In this document: one piece after another, positions 8,964 through 17,672 of the stretch | How positions within the stretch are numbered: the stretch's first letter is position 1 | Layout of the letters: every line of letters begins with the position of its first letter | From: Marinomonas sp. IMCC 4694 | Lineage (GTDB): Bacteria; Pseudomonadota; Gammaproteobacteria; Pseudomonadales; Marinomonadaceae | Direction of reading: 5' to 3' | DNA length: 64,000 nt | Assembly (NCBI RefSeq): GCF_008122525.1 | Contig: NZ_VSRV01000001.1 | Span: forward strand, 1,178,001-1,242,000 | Notes under the pieces: model-generated | What the model saw: only the letters and a program-made list of their open reading frames with translations | Told to the model about the DNA's origin: nothing | Databases searched by the model: none | Program-made: the position numbers and the translations under genes

Positions 8964-9596
8964 ATGAGTAAGCGCCAGAATAATCGTGAAGAAATTTTTA
9001 TGAAAATCCTCGACGCGGCCGAAGTCGAATTTGGATTAAAGGGTTACAACGGTGCCAGTTTGCAGCATATTGCTGAGCGTGCTGGTTTGCCAAAACCTAA
9101 TATTATTTATTATTTTCAGTCCAAAGCGAACCTCTACAAACAAGTATTGAATCAAACATTAACAGGCTGGAATGATGTATTTGATCGCGCTACGTTGGAC
9201 GATGACCCAGCTTTAGTGTTGGACAGCTTTATCCGCGTAAAGTTAAGGCAAAGTTTTGAGCAAGGCAAAGGATCACGGTTATTTGCTATGGAGGTCATAG
9301 GCGGCGCCTTGCACATTGGCGATTATTTAAAAGAAGAACTTCGCCCTTGGTTCGCTTCACGTGCGGCTTTACTACAAGGCTGGATGGACGCAGGAAAAAT
9401 GCGACAATGTGATCCTTCCAGCGTGATTTTTATGATTTGGGCGACAACACAACATTATGCGGATTTTGAAGCGCAAGTCTTGGCGCTTAGTGGAATTGAC
9501 ACTTTGCATACTGAAGATTTGCAGCGTATTGGAGATACGGTCAGCGGCATTATTTTGTCGGGCTGTGGTTTAACACCATCGAATTCAGACCAATAA
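8964..9596 (+). CDS. TetR family transcriptional regulator (RutR-like C-terminal domain)
   Basis: 210 aa. The N-terminal TetR helix-turn-helix (residues about 10-56) contains ASLQHIAERAGLPKPNIIYYF. The C-terminal ligand domain carries FMIWATTQHYADFEAQ, a segment characteristic of RutR/YcdC-type regulators. Such proteins often respond to pyrimidines or related small molecules, but no rut genes lie nearby, so the regulon is unknown. It converges with the large kinase gene, only 3 bp apart. Confidence 0.9.
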   Translation: MSKRQNNREEIFMKILDAAEVEFGLKGYNGASLQHIAERAGLPKPNIIYYFQSKANLYKQVLNQTLTGWNDVFDRATLDDDPALVLDSFIRVKLRQSFEQGKGSRLFAMEVIGGALHIGDYLKEELRPWFASRAALLQGWMDAGKMRQCDPSSVIFMIWATTQHYADFEAQVLALSGIDTLHTEDLQRIGDTVSGIILSGCGLTPSNSDQ

Positions 9597-9599
9597 ACT

Positions 9600-12500
9600 T
9601 TACTGACTTTCTTCTCTCAGAGTGTGTATGTGTTGAACCAAAGCCCGCAGCTTCGCGGGCTTTGCGGGTTTTGCCATATAGGTAATATTTAGCTGTTTGC
9701 ATTGCTCTACCAGTTTTGGGTCTCTCAGTGCTGTAATCAGCACGGCAGGAATAGTTTTACCTGCTCTCTTACGCAGCGTTTTTATCAAGGATAAACCGTC
9801 TTTATTATCGTCTAGGTGATAATCCACCAGCAAAAGCTCTGCCTCCCCCACAGCGTCAATGGCATCGCTAAAACGGTTAAAGGTGCGGCAATCACACTGC
9901 CAATGGGTGAGTAGGGTATTCATTGCGGTAAGGTTGTTCTGTTCGTCATCGATACACCAAACGTAACAAGTCGCGAGTTTTTCATGGGTCGTATTAATCA
10001 CGTGTGGCTGAGATACCGTTGCTATGTGTGTGCCTTGAGCCAATGGAATGGCAATACTAAAACAGCTGCCTCTTCCAGGCGTCGAATGGATTTGCGTGGT
10101 GACGCCTAGCTGTTTTTGCATTCGACGAACTAAGCCAAGCCCTAAACCCATACCCGGTTCTTTCGTGTTTTCCCACCGGTAAAAATCATCAAAAATTTTC
10201 TTTTGTTCAGCGACAGGTATACCCACACCGGTATCCCATACTTGAAGGTATACGACGCCGTTGCGGGGCCGAACGCTCAATAAAACACGGCCTTTTTGAG
10301 TGTATTTAACCGCATTTGAAACAAAGTTTTGAATGATACGACGTAAATAAATAGGATCAGTGTGCACTCTAAAAGGGCGTAAATGGGTGCTTAGACGAAT
10401 GTGTTTGCTGTCGGCAATGACGCCAAACTCCTGCACAATAGGGGCGAGTATTTCTTGTAAGTCGCAGTCGACTAATTTGGGTTGAATGGCGCCTTGGTCA
10501 AGTCGAGCAATTTCTAACAAGGTAGAAATGAGCGCTTCAGTAGATTCCAGTGAGTCCGACAACCGGTCGATTACTTGGCTGGTGTTGTCTGGTAAAGAGG
10601 TGGATTGCAAAATGCCCATATAGAGTTTAGCGGCGTTCAGTGGTTGTAAAATATCGTGACTGGCTAGCGCCAAGAATTCTGTTTTTGAGGCGTTGGCTTG
10701 CTCGGCTTCCGCTTTGGCACTAATGAGATCGATTTCAGCTTGATTACGACGCTCGATTTCTTGCATTAATTCGTAGTTCACACCTTGAACCTCCACGGTT
10801 CGAGCTTCAACCCGTTTTTCAAGATCAATATTGGCCTCTTTGAGGGCCTGTTGACTTTCAATGTGTTCCGTTACGTCGGTAAAACTGGTGACGAATCCAC
10901 CATCGGGAAGTGGGTTGCCGACCATTTCTATGACGCGTCCGCTGGCACGACGGCGTAAAAAGCGGTGTGTTGTGCCTTTTCTAAGATGCTCTAAACGTTT
11001 ATTGACCAACTCTTCTATGTCCCCTACGCCACATTCTCCATGTTCAGCGTTAAAGCGGATGAGCTTTTCAACGGGTAAGCCGACCGTCAGCATGCTTTCT
11101 GGATAAGGGTAGAGCGACAGATAGGTTTTGTTCCAAGCGACGATGCGTAGGTCTTTATCTACCACGCTGATTCCTTGGTCTAAATTATCCATCGAGACAA
11201 ACAGTAAGTTTTGGCTGAATTGAATAGCTTGCGTCGTTTCATCCAAATAGGTCACCATTTCTTCTACCTTGATCTGTTTATCAACCAAGATGGAATTGAT
11301 GATGGTACGGGCGGATGACCCTCCTAAAACACCGCCTAAAATTCGCTCGCAATAATCCACAAACAGGCGATTGGGTGACGTGTTGTGAGGAATGGTCTGA
11401 TTGTAGTCTTGCTCAAAACTGGATAATACTTGCTGGCTTTTTTGTTTGCCTAAAAACGTTTCTAGCAGCACAAAAAAATCGCTGTTTGTGGCTTTGCTTT
11501 TAGGCTTAAAAAAGCCTTTTTCAAGCTCTGTGGTGGGGCTTACAAAGGCGGTGGCTTGAATGCGATCGATTAAGCGCTCAGTAGACAAAATTGAGCCTAC
11601 AATATAGCCAAAGATATTCGCTAATAGGCTAATAAAAGCGCCATAACTGATCAGCTCTGAGCGAGACTCTTCACTGCTTAACCCCCAATCCATACTGCCC
11701 GTTAGCGGCAACATCATCAGTAATACCCAAGACAAAAAGCCCAAGGTTAAGCCCATATAAACGCCGTAAGCGTGGGCTCGTTTCCAATACAAACCACCCA
11801 GTACCGCCGGCATCAATTGCAATACCAGAGAAAATGCCAGCACCCCTGTACCAGCAAGCGATTCATTGTTGGCCATTTTTTGATAATACAAAAAAGACAA
11901 CGCCAAAATGCCCATCATGGCGAGTCTCCTTATCATGAGTATGCGTCGCCTATAGAGAGGCAAGGCTTGTTGCTGCGCACTGGCTCGCGCCAACATGAGC
12001 GGCAAGATCACATCGTTGCTGATCATGATACTGAGCGCAAAGGTCGCGATAATGATCATGGCCGTGGTCGCAGACATCCCTCCCAAAAAAATTAGGATCT
12101 GCAGTGGTAAGTTATCAGACGCTAGGGCAAATTGAATGACGTAGGTATCTGGATTGATATCAGCCGAAAAGAGGCTTTGGCCTGCAATGGCAATAGGTGG
12201 AATTAACACAGCAAAAATAAGCAAATACAAGGGGAATAGCCAGCGGGCCATGTTGGATTGCTTGTTATTTTGGTGGTCTACTACGGTGACATGGAACTGG
12301 CGTGGTAAACAAATAACCGCTGCTGCCGACATAAAGGTTTGCATCAAAAACGAAAAAGACAGCAATTGTTCCGGTTTCCAAACAGAAAAATTGACATTTC
12401 TTTGCGCTTCTTCGATGCCGATATCTTGCGTCATTGACACGGCTACAATACCTACGGCGATAATAGCGACAAGCTTAAATAAAGACTCGGTGCCAATGGC

Positions 12501-13058
12501 CAGCATCATACCCGAGCGGTATTCCGTTACCTCTACTTTACGCGTACCAAATAGCATGGCAAACATACCAATCAAGATCGTTGAAACAAAAACGACAAAG
12601 CTGGCAGAAGATTCATCTTGGTTAACAAACAAAGCGAAGTTAGAGCCTATCGCTTTAAGTTGCAGCGCAATGTAGGGAATAACCGCAAGCATGCTAATCA
12701 ATATGACCAAAGGGGCCGTCATGGGGCGTTTGCCATAACGCGATGAAATGAAATCCGCAATGGACGTGATGTTTTGCTTGCGGCTCACGGTAATCAACTT
12801 ACGAAGCAATGGAAAACCCAACAAGTACAAAAGAATGGGCCCTAAAAGTATAGGTAAATAGCTCCAGCCTGAACGGGACGCCTCGCCGATGGATCCATAA
12901 AAAGTCCATGCGGTGCAGTAAATAGCCAATGATAAGCTATAGACAAAAGGGTGTCGTGTGAGCTTTTTAGCGGCGGCACTTTCTTTATCGCCCCAGATTG
13001 CAATCCAGAACAGTCCTAAAACGTATAAAACGGCTAACAAAATCCAGAAAACAGTCAT
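9600..13058 (-). CDS. sodium:solute symporter-fused hybrid sensor histidine kinase (CrbS/MxtR type)
   Basis: 1152 aa. The N-terminal half (about 1-490) is a multi-helix SSS (PutP-like) module. It is followed by a STAC-type linker (about 530-610) and a PAS domain (about 625-740). Next come a coiled coil, HisKA with phospho-acceptor His801 in ASHDILQPLNAA, HATPase_c (N, G1 and G2 boxes about 905-1010) and a C-terminal receiver with Asp1079 in LVDYHLDD. This matches CrbS of Vibrio and MxtR of Pseudomonas, which with the LuxR-type regulators CrbR/ErdR control acetate utilisation (acs). No cognate LuxR-type regulator is in the window. Divergent from slyD. Confidence 0.93.
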   Translation of the reverse strand: MTVFWILLAVLYVLGLFWIAIWGDKESAAAKKLTRHPFVYSLSLAIYCTAWTFYGSIGEASRSGWSYLPILLGPILLYLLGFPLLRKLITVSRKQNITSIADFISSRYGKRPMTAPLVILISMLAVIPYIALQLKAIGSNFALFVNQDESSASFVVFVSTILIGMFAMLFGTRKVEVTEYRSGMMLAIGTESLFKLVAIIAVGIVAVSMTQDIGIEEAQRNVNFSVWKPEQLLSFSFLMQTFMSAAAVICLPRQFHVTVVDHQNNKQSNMARWLFPLYLLIFAVLIPPIAIAGQSLFSADINPDTYVIQFALASDNLPLQILIFLGGMSATTAMIIIATFALSIMISNDVILPLMLARASAQQQALPLYRRRILMIRRLAMMGILALSFLYYQKMANNESLAGTGVLAFSLVLQLMPAVLGGLYWKRAHAYGVYMGLTLGFLSWVLLMMLPLTGSMDWGLSSEESRSELISYGAFISLLANIFGYIVGSILSTERLIDRIQATAFVSPTTELEKGFFKPKSKATNSDFFVLLETFLGKQKSQQVLSSFEQDYNQTIPHNTSPNRLFVDYCERILGGVLGGSSARTIINSILVDKQIKVEEMVTYLDETTQAIQFSQNLLFVSMDNLDQGISVVDKDLRIVAWNKTYLSLYPYPESMLTVGLPVEKLIRFNAEHGECGVGDIEELVNKRLEHLRKGTTHRFLRRRASGRVIEMVGNPLPDGGFVTSFTDVTEHIESQQALKEANIDLEKRVEARTVEVQGVNYELMQEIERRNQAEIDLISAKAEAEQANASKTEFLALASHDILQPLNAAKLYMGILQSTSLPDNTSQVIDRLSDSLESTEALISTLLEIARLDQGAIQPKLVDCDLQEILAPIVQEFGVIADSKHIRLSTHLRPFRVHTDPIYLRRIIQNFVSNAVKYTQKGRVLLSVRPRNGVVYLQVWDTGVGIPVAEQKKIFDDFYRWENTKEPGMGLGLGLVRRMQKQLGVTTQIHSTPGRGSCFSIAIPLAQGTHIATVSQPHVINTTHEKLATCYVWCIDDEQNNLTAMNTLLTHWQCDCRTFNRFSDAIDAVGEAELLLVDYHLDDNKDGLSLIKTLRKRAGKTIPAVLITALRDPKLVEQCKQLNITYMAKPAKPAKLRALVQHIHTLREESQ

Positions 13059-13425
13059 TGATTACACTACCTGAATATGGGCCAAAACAGCATTGTATAA
13101 AAAGGTAACTTTAACATATGGCGCTACATAATCCTCTACGACTTAGGTCTTGTAAAAAAATGGCAAAAGGGTTTAGGGAAAACGCGCATAAATCTAGCCA
13201 AGTATTTTTTAAATAATGACCTAACATCCCTTTAAAAATCCTCGAACGTACCAAACTTTTAAGGTCATGCGGTAGTTATTGCGTTTATGGCACGTTATCA
13301 TAATACGACACACTATTGTTTGGGTTCGTTCTGTGGCAGTGTCTCGCTTATTATTGAATGTAAGGTTTGCTTGTATCAGACGTTCGTTCCCTTATTACTT
13401 ATTATCAAATTCTTAGGAGAATACA
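13059..13425. other. divergent intergenic region between the symporter-kinase and slyD
   Basis: 367 bp without a gene. A possible slyD promoter is TTGCGT at 13279-13284 and TAATAC at 13301-13306 with a 16-bp spacer. An AGGAG lies just before the slyD ATG. On the other side the kinase promoter is not obvious. No RNA structure was recognised. Confidence 0.3.
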
Positions 13426-13908
13426 ATGCAAATTACTGAAAACGCGGTTGTGAGCATGCACTACACATTAACGGATGAGCAGGGCCAAGAACTCGACTCT
13501 TCTATCGGTCAAGAGCCGTTAGTGTTTCTTAGTGGTGCGCAAAATATTATTGATGGATTGGACAAAGCTCTGCAGGGTAAAGTGGCAGGCGATAAACTCG
13601 ATGTGTCTGTCGCCCCTGAAGAAGGTTATGGTGTTGTGCATGAAGAATTGATTCAAAAAGTGCCAACAGAAAATTTTCAAGGAGTGGATGACATTCAGAT
13701 TGGTATGCAATTCATGGCGCAAACACCGGGCGGCCAACAACCCGTTACCGTTATTGCTGTTGAAGACGATGGCATCATGCTAGACGGAAATCATCCCTTG
13801 GCAGGAAAAACGCTGACCTTTAATGTTGAAATTATTGACGTGCGTGAAGCGCTGGCTGAAGAGCTAGAACACGGTCATGTTCATGGTGAGGGCGGTCATC
13901 ACCACTAG
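13426..13908 (+). CDS. slyD: FKBP-type peptidyl-prolyl cis-trans isomerase SlyD
   Basis: 160 aa. The FKBP fold is split by the IF chaperone insert (about residues 70-125). The N-terminal strand VSMHYTLTDEQGQELDSS is followed by EPLVFLSGAQNIIDGLDKAL, and the fold closes with GKTLTFNVEIIDVREA. The short histidine-rich tail (HGHVHGEGGHHH) is a metal-binding end typical of SlyD, which supplies Ni to hydrogenase maturation in E. coli and acts as a cytosolic folding factor. AGGAG is well placed before the ATG. A terminator follows. Confidence 0.93.
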   Translation: MQITENAVVSMHYTLTDEQGQELDSSIGQEPLVFLSGAQNIIDGLDKALQGKVAGDKLDVSVAPEEGYGVVHEELIQKVPTENFQGVDDIQIGMQFMAQTPGGQQPVTVIAVEDDGIMLDGNHPLAGKTLTFNVEIIDVREALAEELEHGHVHGEGGHHH

Positions 13909-13946
13909 GTCTGGCTTAACGTCTTACTTACGTTCAGGAAATAATT

Positions 13947-13981
13947 AAAAGCAGCGTCTGGCAACAGGCACTGCTTTTTTT
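13947..13981 (+). terminator. intrinsic terminator after slyD
   Basis: Stem AAAAGCAG (13947-13954) pairs with CTGCTTTT (13971-13978), enclosing a 16-base loop with short internal pairing, followed by a T run. Confidence 0.8.
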
Positions 13982-14143
13982 AGGCGCCATCACAACACGC
14001 TGTTTTTGTTAAGGTGGTTTAGAATTTTGTTGTATTAATGTTGCGATTGCTACTTTAGGTTTAGGGTACTGCTATACTGTGGTAGAGGCACCGACTAATG
14101 CATTTTGCATCTCATATTTTATTAGAAAGATAACAATATTCCT

Positions 14144-17100
14144 ATGGAAATTACCCACTTGTTCAGACCTAGATTGACATCTATGTTGATTTTACCTTTT
14201 GTACTGGCTGTGTCGGTTGTGCTCACCTATCTTGATTTCGAACGCAGAGAAAGCTCGTCCACTGCCAAAGTGATTTCAGATGTGAATCGAGTCTACAGTA
14301 CGGCTGATGCCATATTGAATACATTTTATTGGGAAAGTGTCGACACGACGATTGGCGTAACCTTTCAAGGCATTCAAAAGAATATATTTGAAAACTTTGT
14401 TGAGAATAGCGAAAACTACATAGAAATAGACGCTATATTTCGCAATTCATTTGAATTAAATCAATCAGTTAGTCAGATTAGATGGATTGACAAAAGCGGT
14501 TTTGAGCGTTACCGAATGAATCGAGACAGTAGTGAGAATCTAGCACAAAACGTCTACGTCGTAAGTCCTGAAGAATTACAAGATAAGTCAGAGCGCTATT
14601 ATTTCACCGAAACCAGAAAACTTGAAAGCGGTTATATCTATCTGTCAAAACTGGATTTAAACATTGAGAACGGTGAAATTACGACGCCCTATCAGCCCAC
14701 TATACGATTGGCAACACCGGTAAGAAATGATCAAAATGAATTCCAAGGGATAATAATTATAAATTTTAACTTGAATGATATGTTCGCCACGCTGACAGAG
14801 ATACCTTCCCAAGGTATAAATATTGATATTTTTAATGGAAGCGGAGATCTTCGTTACTCTAATACTCTTCCTGAAGTGACTTTTCTTGATATTATAAAAG
14901 ATAATGTATTATCAGTAGGGATAGAAAAAGTAAAAAATTATTACGAAAAGGTTGAAGAGTTTAATAAGGTTAGCACTTCCAAAAATACAAACGCATTTTA
15001 TGCTTTCGGTAATATTGAATATGCCCCTCAAGTTCGCGTTCAAGAAAATATTTCTTTACTTGTCTCAGTGCAAGAAAGTCAAGTGTCTAAAATCTCCAGA
15101 AAAAACTTAATAGAGTCATTAATGATAGGGCTGGTTACCTTGTTGTTGGGGTTTTTGCTGATATTTTTGCTCTATAGAGCCGATAAAAAAGTGGTAACAC
15201 TCAATGTTGAACTGAGTAAGCAATTAAGAATTTCTGAAAAGTCTCGTGAAGTAAAATCTCAATTTTTAGCGAACATGAGCCATGAAATTAGAACGCCGAT
15301 GACGGCTATTTCAGGTTTGCTGGAATTACTATTAAAGGAAAAATTAGATGATCATGTATACAAGCGCCTATACATTATTAAAGAATCTTCTGATGGATTA
15401 AGACGCATTATTAATGACATCTTGGATTTAAGTAAAATCGAAAGTGGTAAGTCGATTTTATCTGAAGCCGAGTTTAGACCGTCTTTGACGGTAGAGCGTT
15501 GTATCTCGACCTTTAATGGTTCTGCCAGTTTGAATGGTTCTGAAATATTATTAGATATGGACCCTGGGTTATTCTTTTACTATTGCCTAGGTGATGAATA
15601 TCGTATTGAACAAGTAATCAATAACCTACTGAGTAACGCCATTAAATTTAGTGATAACAAACCCATTACCATTTCTGTTCGAGCGGAAATTAGTCCTGAT
15701 GAAACCTTAGAGCTTATTTGCTCTGTGATGGACGGTGGTATAGGAATGCCAGAATCGTTAGTGAAAACGCTAGGTGAAACATTTACCCAGGCTGATAATA
15801 CAGTCTCAAAAGATAACCAGGGTACTGGTTTAGGGTTGTCTATTTCCAAAGCCCTTTTGCGTTCTATGGGGTCTGATCTACAAATTAAAAGCGAGTTAGG
15901 AAAAGGGTCAGAATTCAGTTTTCAAATAAATTTGCCCGTGACTAAAAGAACAAGTGTATTTAACTTAGACAAAATGAACATTGATACACTTAATGTATGG
16001 TTGGTTAATCAAAATAACAAAAATTCAGAATTTATAAAGAAGTTGTTCAATCACTGGGGATGCAAGGCGACCGCTATTCAGACAAAAGAGCAGTTAGATT
16101 CAACTGTCACTGAACTTATAGAAAATAATTTAGCATTAGATTTTATTCTTTTTGATTTAGAACATGCGGTTACTGAGAACGACATACTGTACATCGTCGA
16201 TCGATTTACTTCTGACAGAATTAACAACACTAAGCTTGTTTTAATGACGTCCGATGAAAGTAAAATAAAGAACTACGCTGGACTAAACGTTCATGTAGAT
16301 TTACTCAAAAAGCCAATTACTATATCTGGATTTTTAGAATTGCTTCAAACACTGAAATTAGTGCCTAATATTCAAGCAATAGAAGATAATGAGAATGATA
16401 TCGTTAAGACACTGGAGAGAAATATAATAGAACGTGTTAAGCGAGAGGGTCAGCCTAAAATATTATTAGTAGAAGATAACTTAACCAATCAAAGTGTTAT
16501 TTCTGAAATATTCAAAAGTATTGATATCAATGTTGTTGTAGCAAGTAATGGAAAAGAAGCGGTTGATTTAGTGATGAGTCAGTCATTTGATATGATCTTT
16601 ATGGACGTGCAAATGCCAGTAATGAGTGGTTTAGAAGCCACTAAAATCATTAGAGAACGATTTAATATGGAAGAGATGCCAATTATTGCTTTGTCTGCAG
16701 GCGTGACAGAGCAGGAATTCCATAAATCTAGTAACGTCGGCATGAATACTCATGTACCTAAACCTATCGATCTAAATAAATTGATGCATGTAGTGATTGA
16801 ATTTTGGCCAGAAAAAATGAAAGAGGTCGGTTTAGGTCACCTTACTACTGAACAGCAAGCTGTAGCGTCAACAGTCGGTAATGAGGTTATAAACCGTACT
16901 TCTAGTAAGGTAGAAGATCTTAACAGACTGGATAGATTTGACTTGTCAAATACGGTCTATCAATGGTTAGGAGAAGATGCTTATTACAAGGTGACGGATG
17001 CTTTTTTAACTCAGTATTTACAGCCAAACATAGAAAACCCATCTCAAAAAGAGAAATCAGAGTTCGTGCATGGCTTAAAAGGTGCAGCGGCTAACATTGG

Positions 17101-17224
17101 TGCTGTCAAATTATTCAGTTTATGTGAACAGCTCGAGCAACAGCTTAGGGAAGCAGATGTCTCTATTGATGTACTATTAAAAGAGCTCGTAGCAGATATA
17201 TTAATACTTCAGAAAATAAGATAG
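14144..17224 (+). CDS. hybrid sensor histidine kinase with two receiver domains and a C-terminal Hpt
   Basis: 1026 aa multistep phosphorelay kinase. TM1 is near residues 13-29, an extracytoplasmic sensor (Cache-like) runs to about 320, and TM2 is at about 324-345. HisKA has His380 in MSHEIRTPM, and HATPase_c includes GTGLGLSISKAL. The first receiver is degenerate (candidate acceptor Asp671; its N-terminal acidic pair is replaced by WLVNQN). The second is complete (LLVEDNLTNQ, Asp821 in FMDVQMP). An Hpt domain carries His976 in VHGLKGAAANIG. The layout is BarA/ArcB-like. It converges on the CheBR/GGDEF/REC set, which suggests the free receiver at 17241-17639 is a possible phosphate acceptor. 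Confidence 0.93.
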   Translation: MEITHLFRPRLTSMLILPFVLAVSVVLTYLDFERRESSSTAKVISDVNRVYSTADAILNTFYWESVDTTIGVTFQGIQKNIFENFVENSENYIEIDAIFRNSFELNQSVSQIRWIDKSGFERYRMNRDSSENLAQNVYVVSPEELQDKSERYYFTETRKLESGYIYLSKLDLNIENGEITTPYQPTIRLATPVRNDQNEFQGIIIINFNLNDMFATLTEIPSQGINIDIFNGSGDLRYSNTLPEVTFLDIIKDNVLSVGIEKVKNYYEKVEEFNKVSTSKNTNAFYAFGNIEYAPQVRVQENISLLVSVQESQVSKISRKNLIESLMIGLVTLLLGFLLIFLLYRADKKVVTLNVELSKQLRISEKSREVKSQFLANMSHEIRTPMTAISGLLELLLKEKLDDHVYKRLYIIKESSDGLRRIINDILDLSKIESGKSILSEAEFRPSLTVERCISTFNGSASLNGSEILLDMDPGLFFYYCLGDEYRIEQVINNLLSNAIKFSDNKPITISVRAEISPDETLELICSVMDGGIGMPESLVKTLGETFTQADNTVSKDNQGTGLGLSISKALLRSMGSDLQIKSELGKGSEFSFQINLPVTKRTSVFNLDKMNIDTLNVWLVNQNNKNSEFIKKLFNHWGCKATAIQTKEQLDSTVTELIENNLALDFILFDLEHAVTENDILYIVDRFTSDRINNTKLVLMTSDESKIKNYAGLNVHVDLLKKPITISGFLELLQTLKLVPNIQAIEDNENDIVKTLERNIIERVKREGQPKILLVEDNLTNQSVISEIFKSIDINVVVASNGKEAVDLVMSQSFDMIFMDVQMPVMSGLEATKIIRERFNMEEMPIIALSAGVTEQEFHKSSNVGMNTHVPKPIDLNKLMHVVIEFWPEKMKEVGLGHLTTEQQAVASTVGNEVINRTSSKVEDLNRLDRFDLSNTVYQWLGEDAYYKVTDAFLTQYLQPNIENPSQKEKSEFVHGLKGAAANIGAVKLFSLCEQLEQQLREADVSIDVLLKELVADILILQKIR

Positions 17225-17233
17225 TAAAAAACC

Positions 17234-17267
17234 AAACTCCTTATCCTATTTTAGGTATAGGGAGTTT
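17234..17267. terminator. bidirectional terminator between convergent signalling genes
   Basis: AAACTCC at 17234-17240 pairs with GGAGTTT at 17261-17267, with further pairing of TAT/CTA bases inside. It lies 10 bp after the hybrid kinase stop. It also overlaps the last codons and stop of the receiver gene on the minus strand, so one hairpin would serve both transcripts. Confidence 0.7.
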
Positions 17268-17639
17268 GATATTTAAGTTTACATTGATACGCATTAACAG
17301 CCTGATTAGATTGACAGGTTTGCTAAGATAATCTGCTGCACCCGCTTCATAAGCTTGCATTTCAAAAATTAAGTCTTTGTATCCAGATATAAAAATCACC
17401 GGAATGTGCTTGGTATGTTCTTGTTGTTTAATATGGTTACAGATGTCGAATCCAGATATATCAGGTAAATCGACATCCAGTAGTACCAAGTCGAAATTTT
17501 CATTATTTAATAGATCAATCGCAGCTTTACCTGTTCCCGCTGTTTTAATGTCTACATTTGCATTCAGCAAACAACGAACCGCTTCGATAGAGGTGAGCTC
17601 ATCATCGACCATTAATATTTTTGCCATTTTTATTGACAT
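17241..17639 (-). CDS. stand-alone response regulator receiver (REC) protein
   Basis: 132 aa, a single CheY-like receiver with no output domain. It has the acidic pair in LMVDDELTS, the phospho-acceptor Asp in LVLLDVDLPD, the Thr/Ser position in FISGYKD and the Lys in YLSKPVN. ATG 17639 is chosen for the GGAG placed six bases upstream; the alternative ATG five codons later lacks one. It lies 33 bp after the GGDEF-EAL gene, probably in one operon with it and the CheB-CheR fusion. It could relay phosphate from the facing hybrid kinase. Confidence 0.92.
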   Translation of the reverse strand: MSIKMAKILMVDDELTSIEAVRCLLNANVDIKTAGTGKAAIDLLNNENFDLVLLDVDLPDISGFDICNHIKQQEHTKHIPVIFISGYKDLIFEMQAYEAGAADYLSKPVNLIRLLMRINVNLNIKLPIPKIG

Positions 17640-17672
17640 GATTTCTCCGTATTAAGTGAGTTTAAGAGTTAA

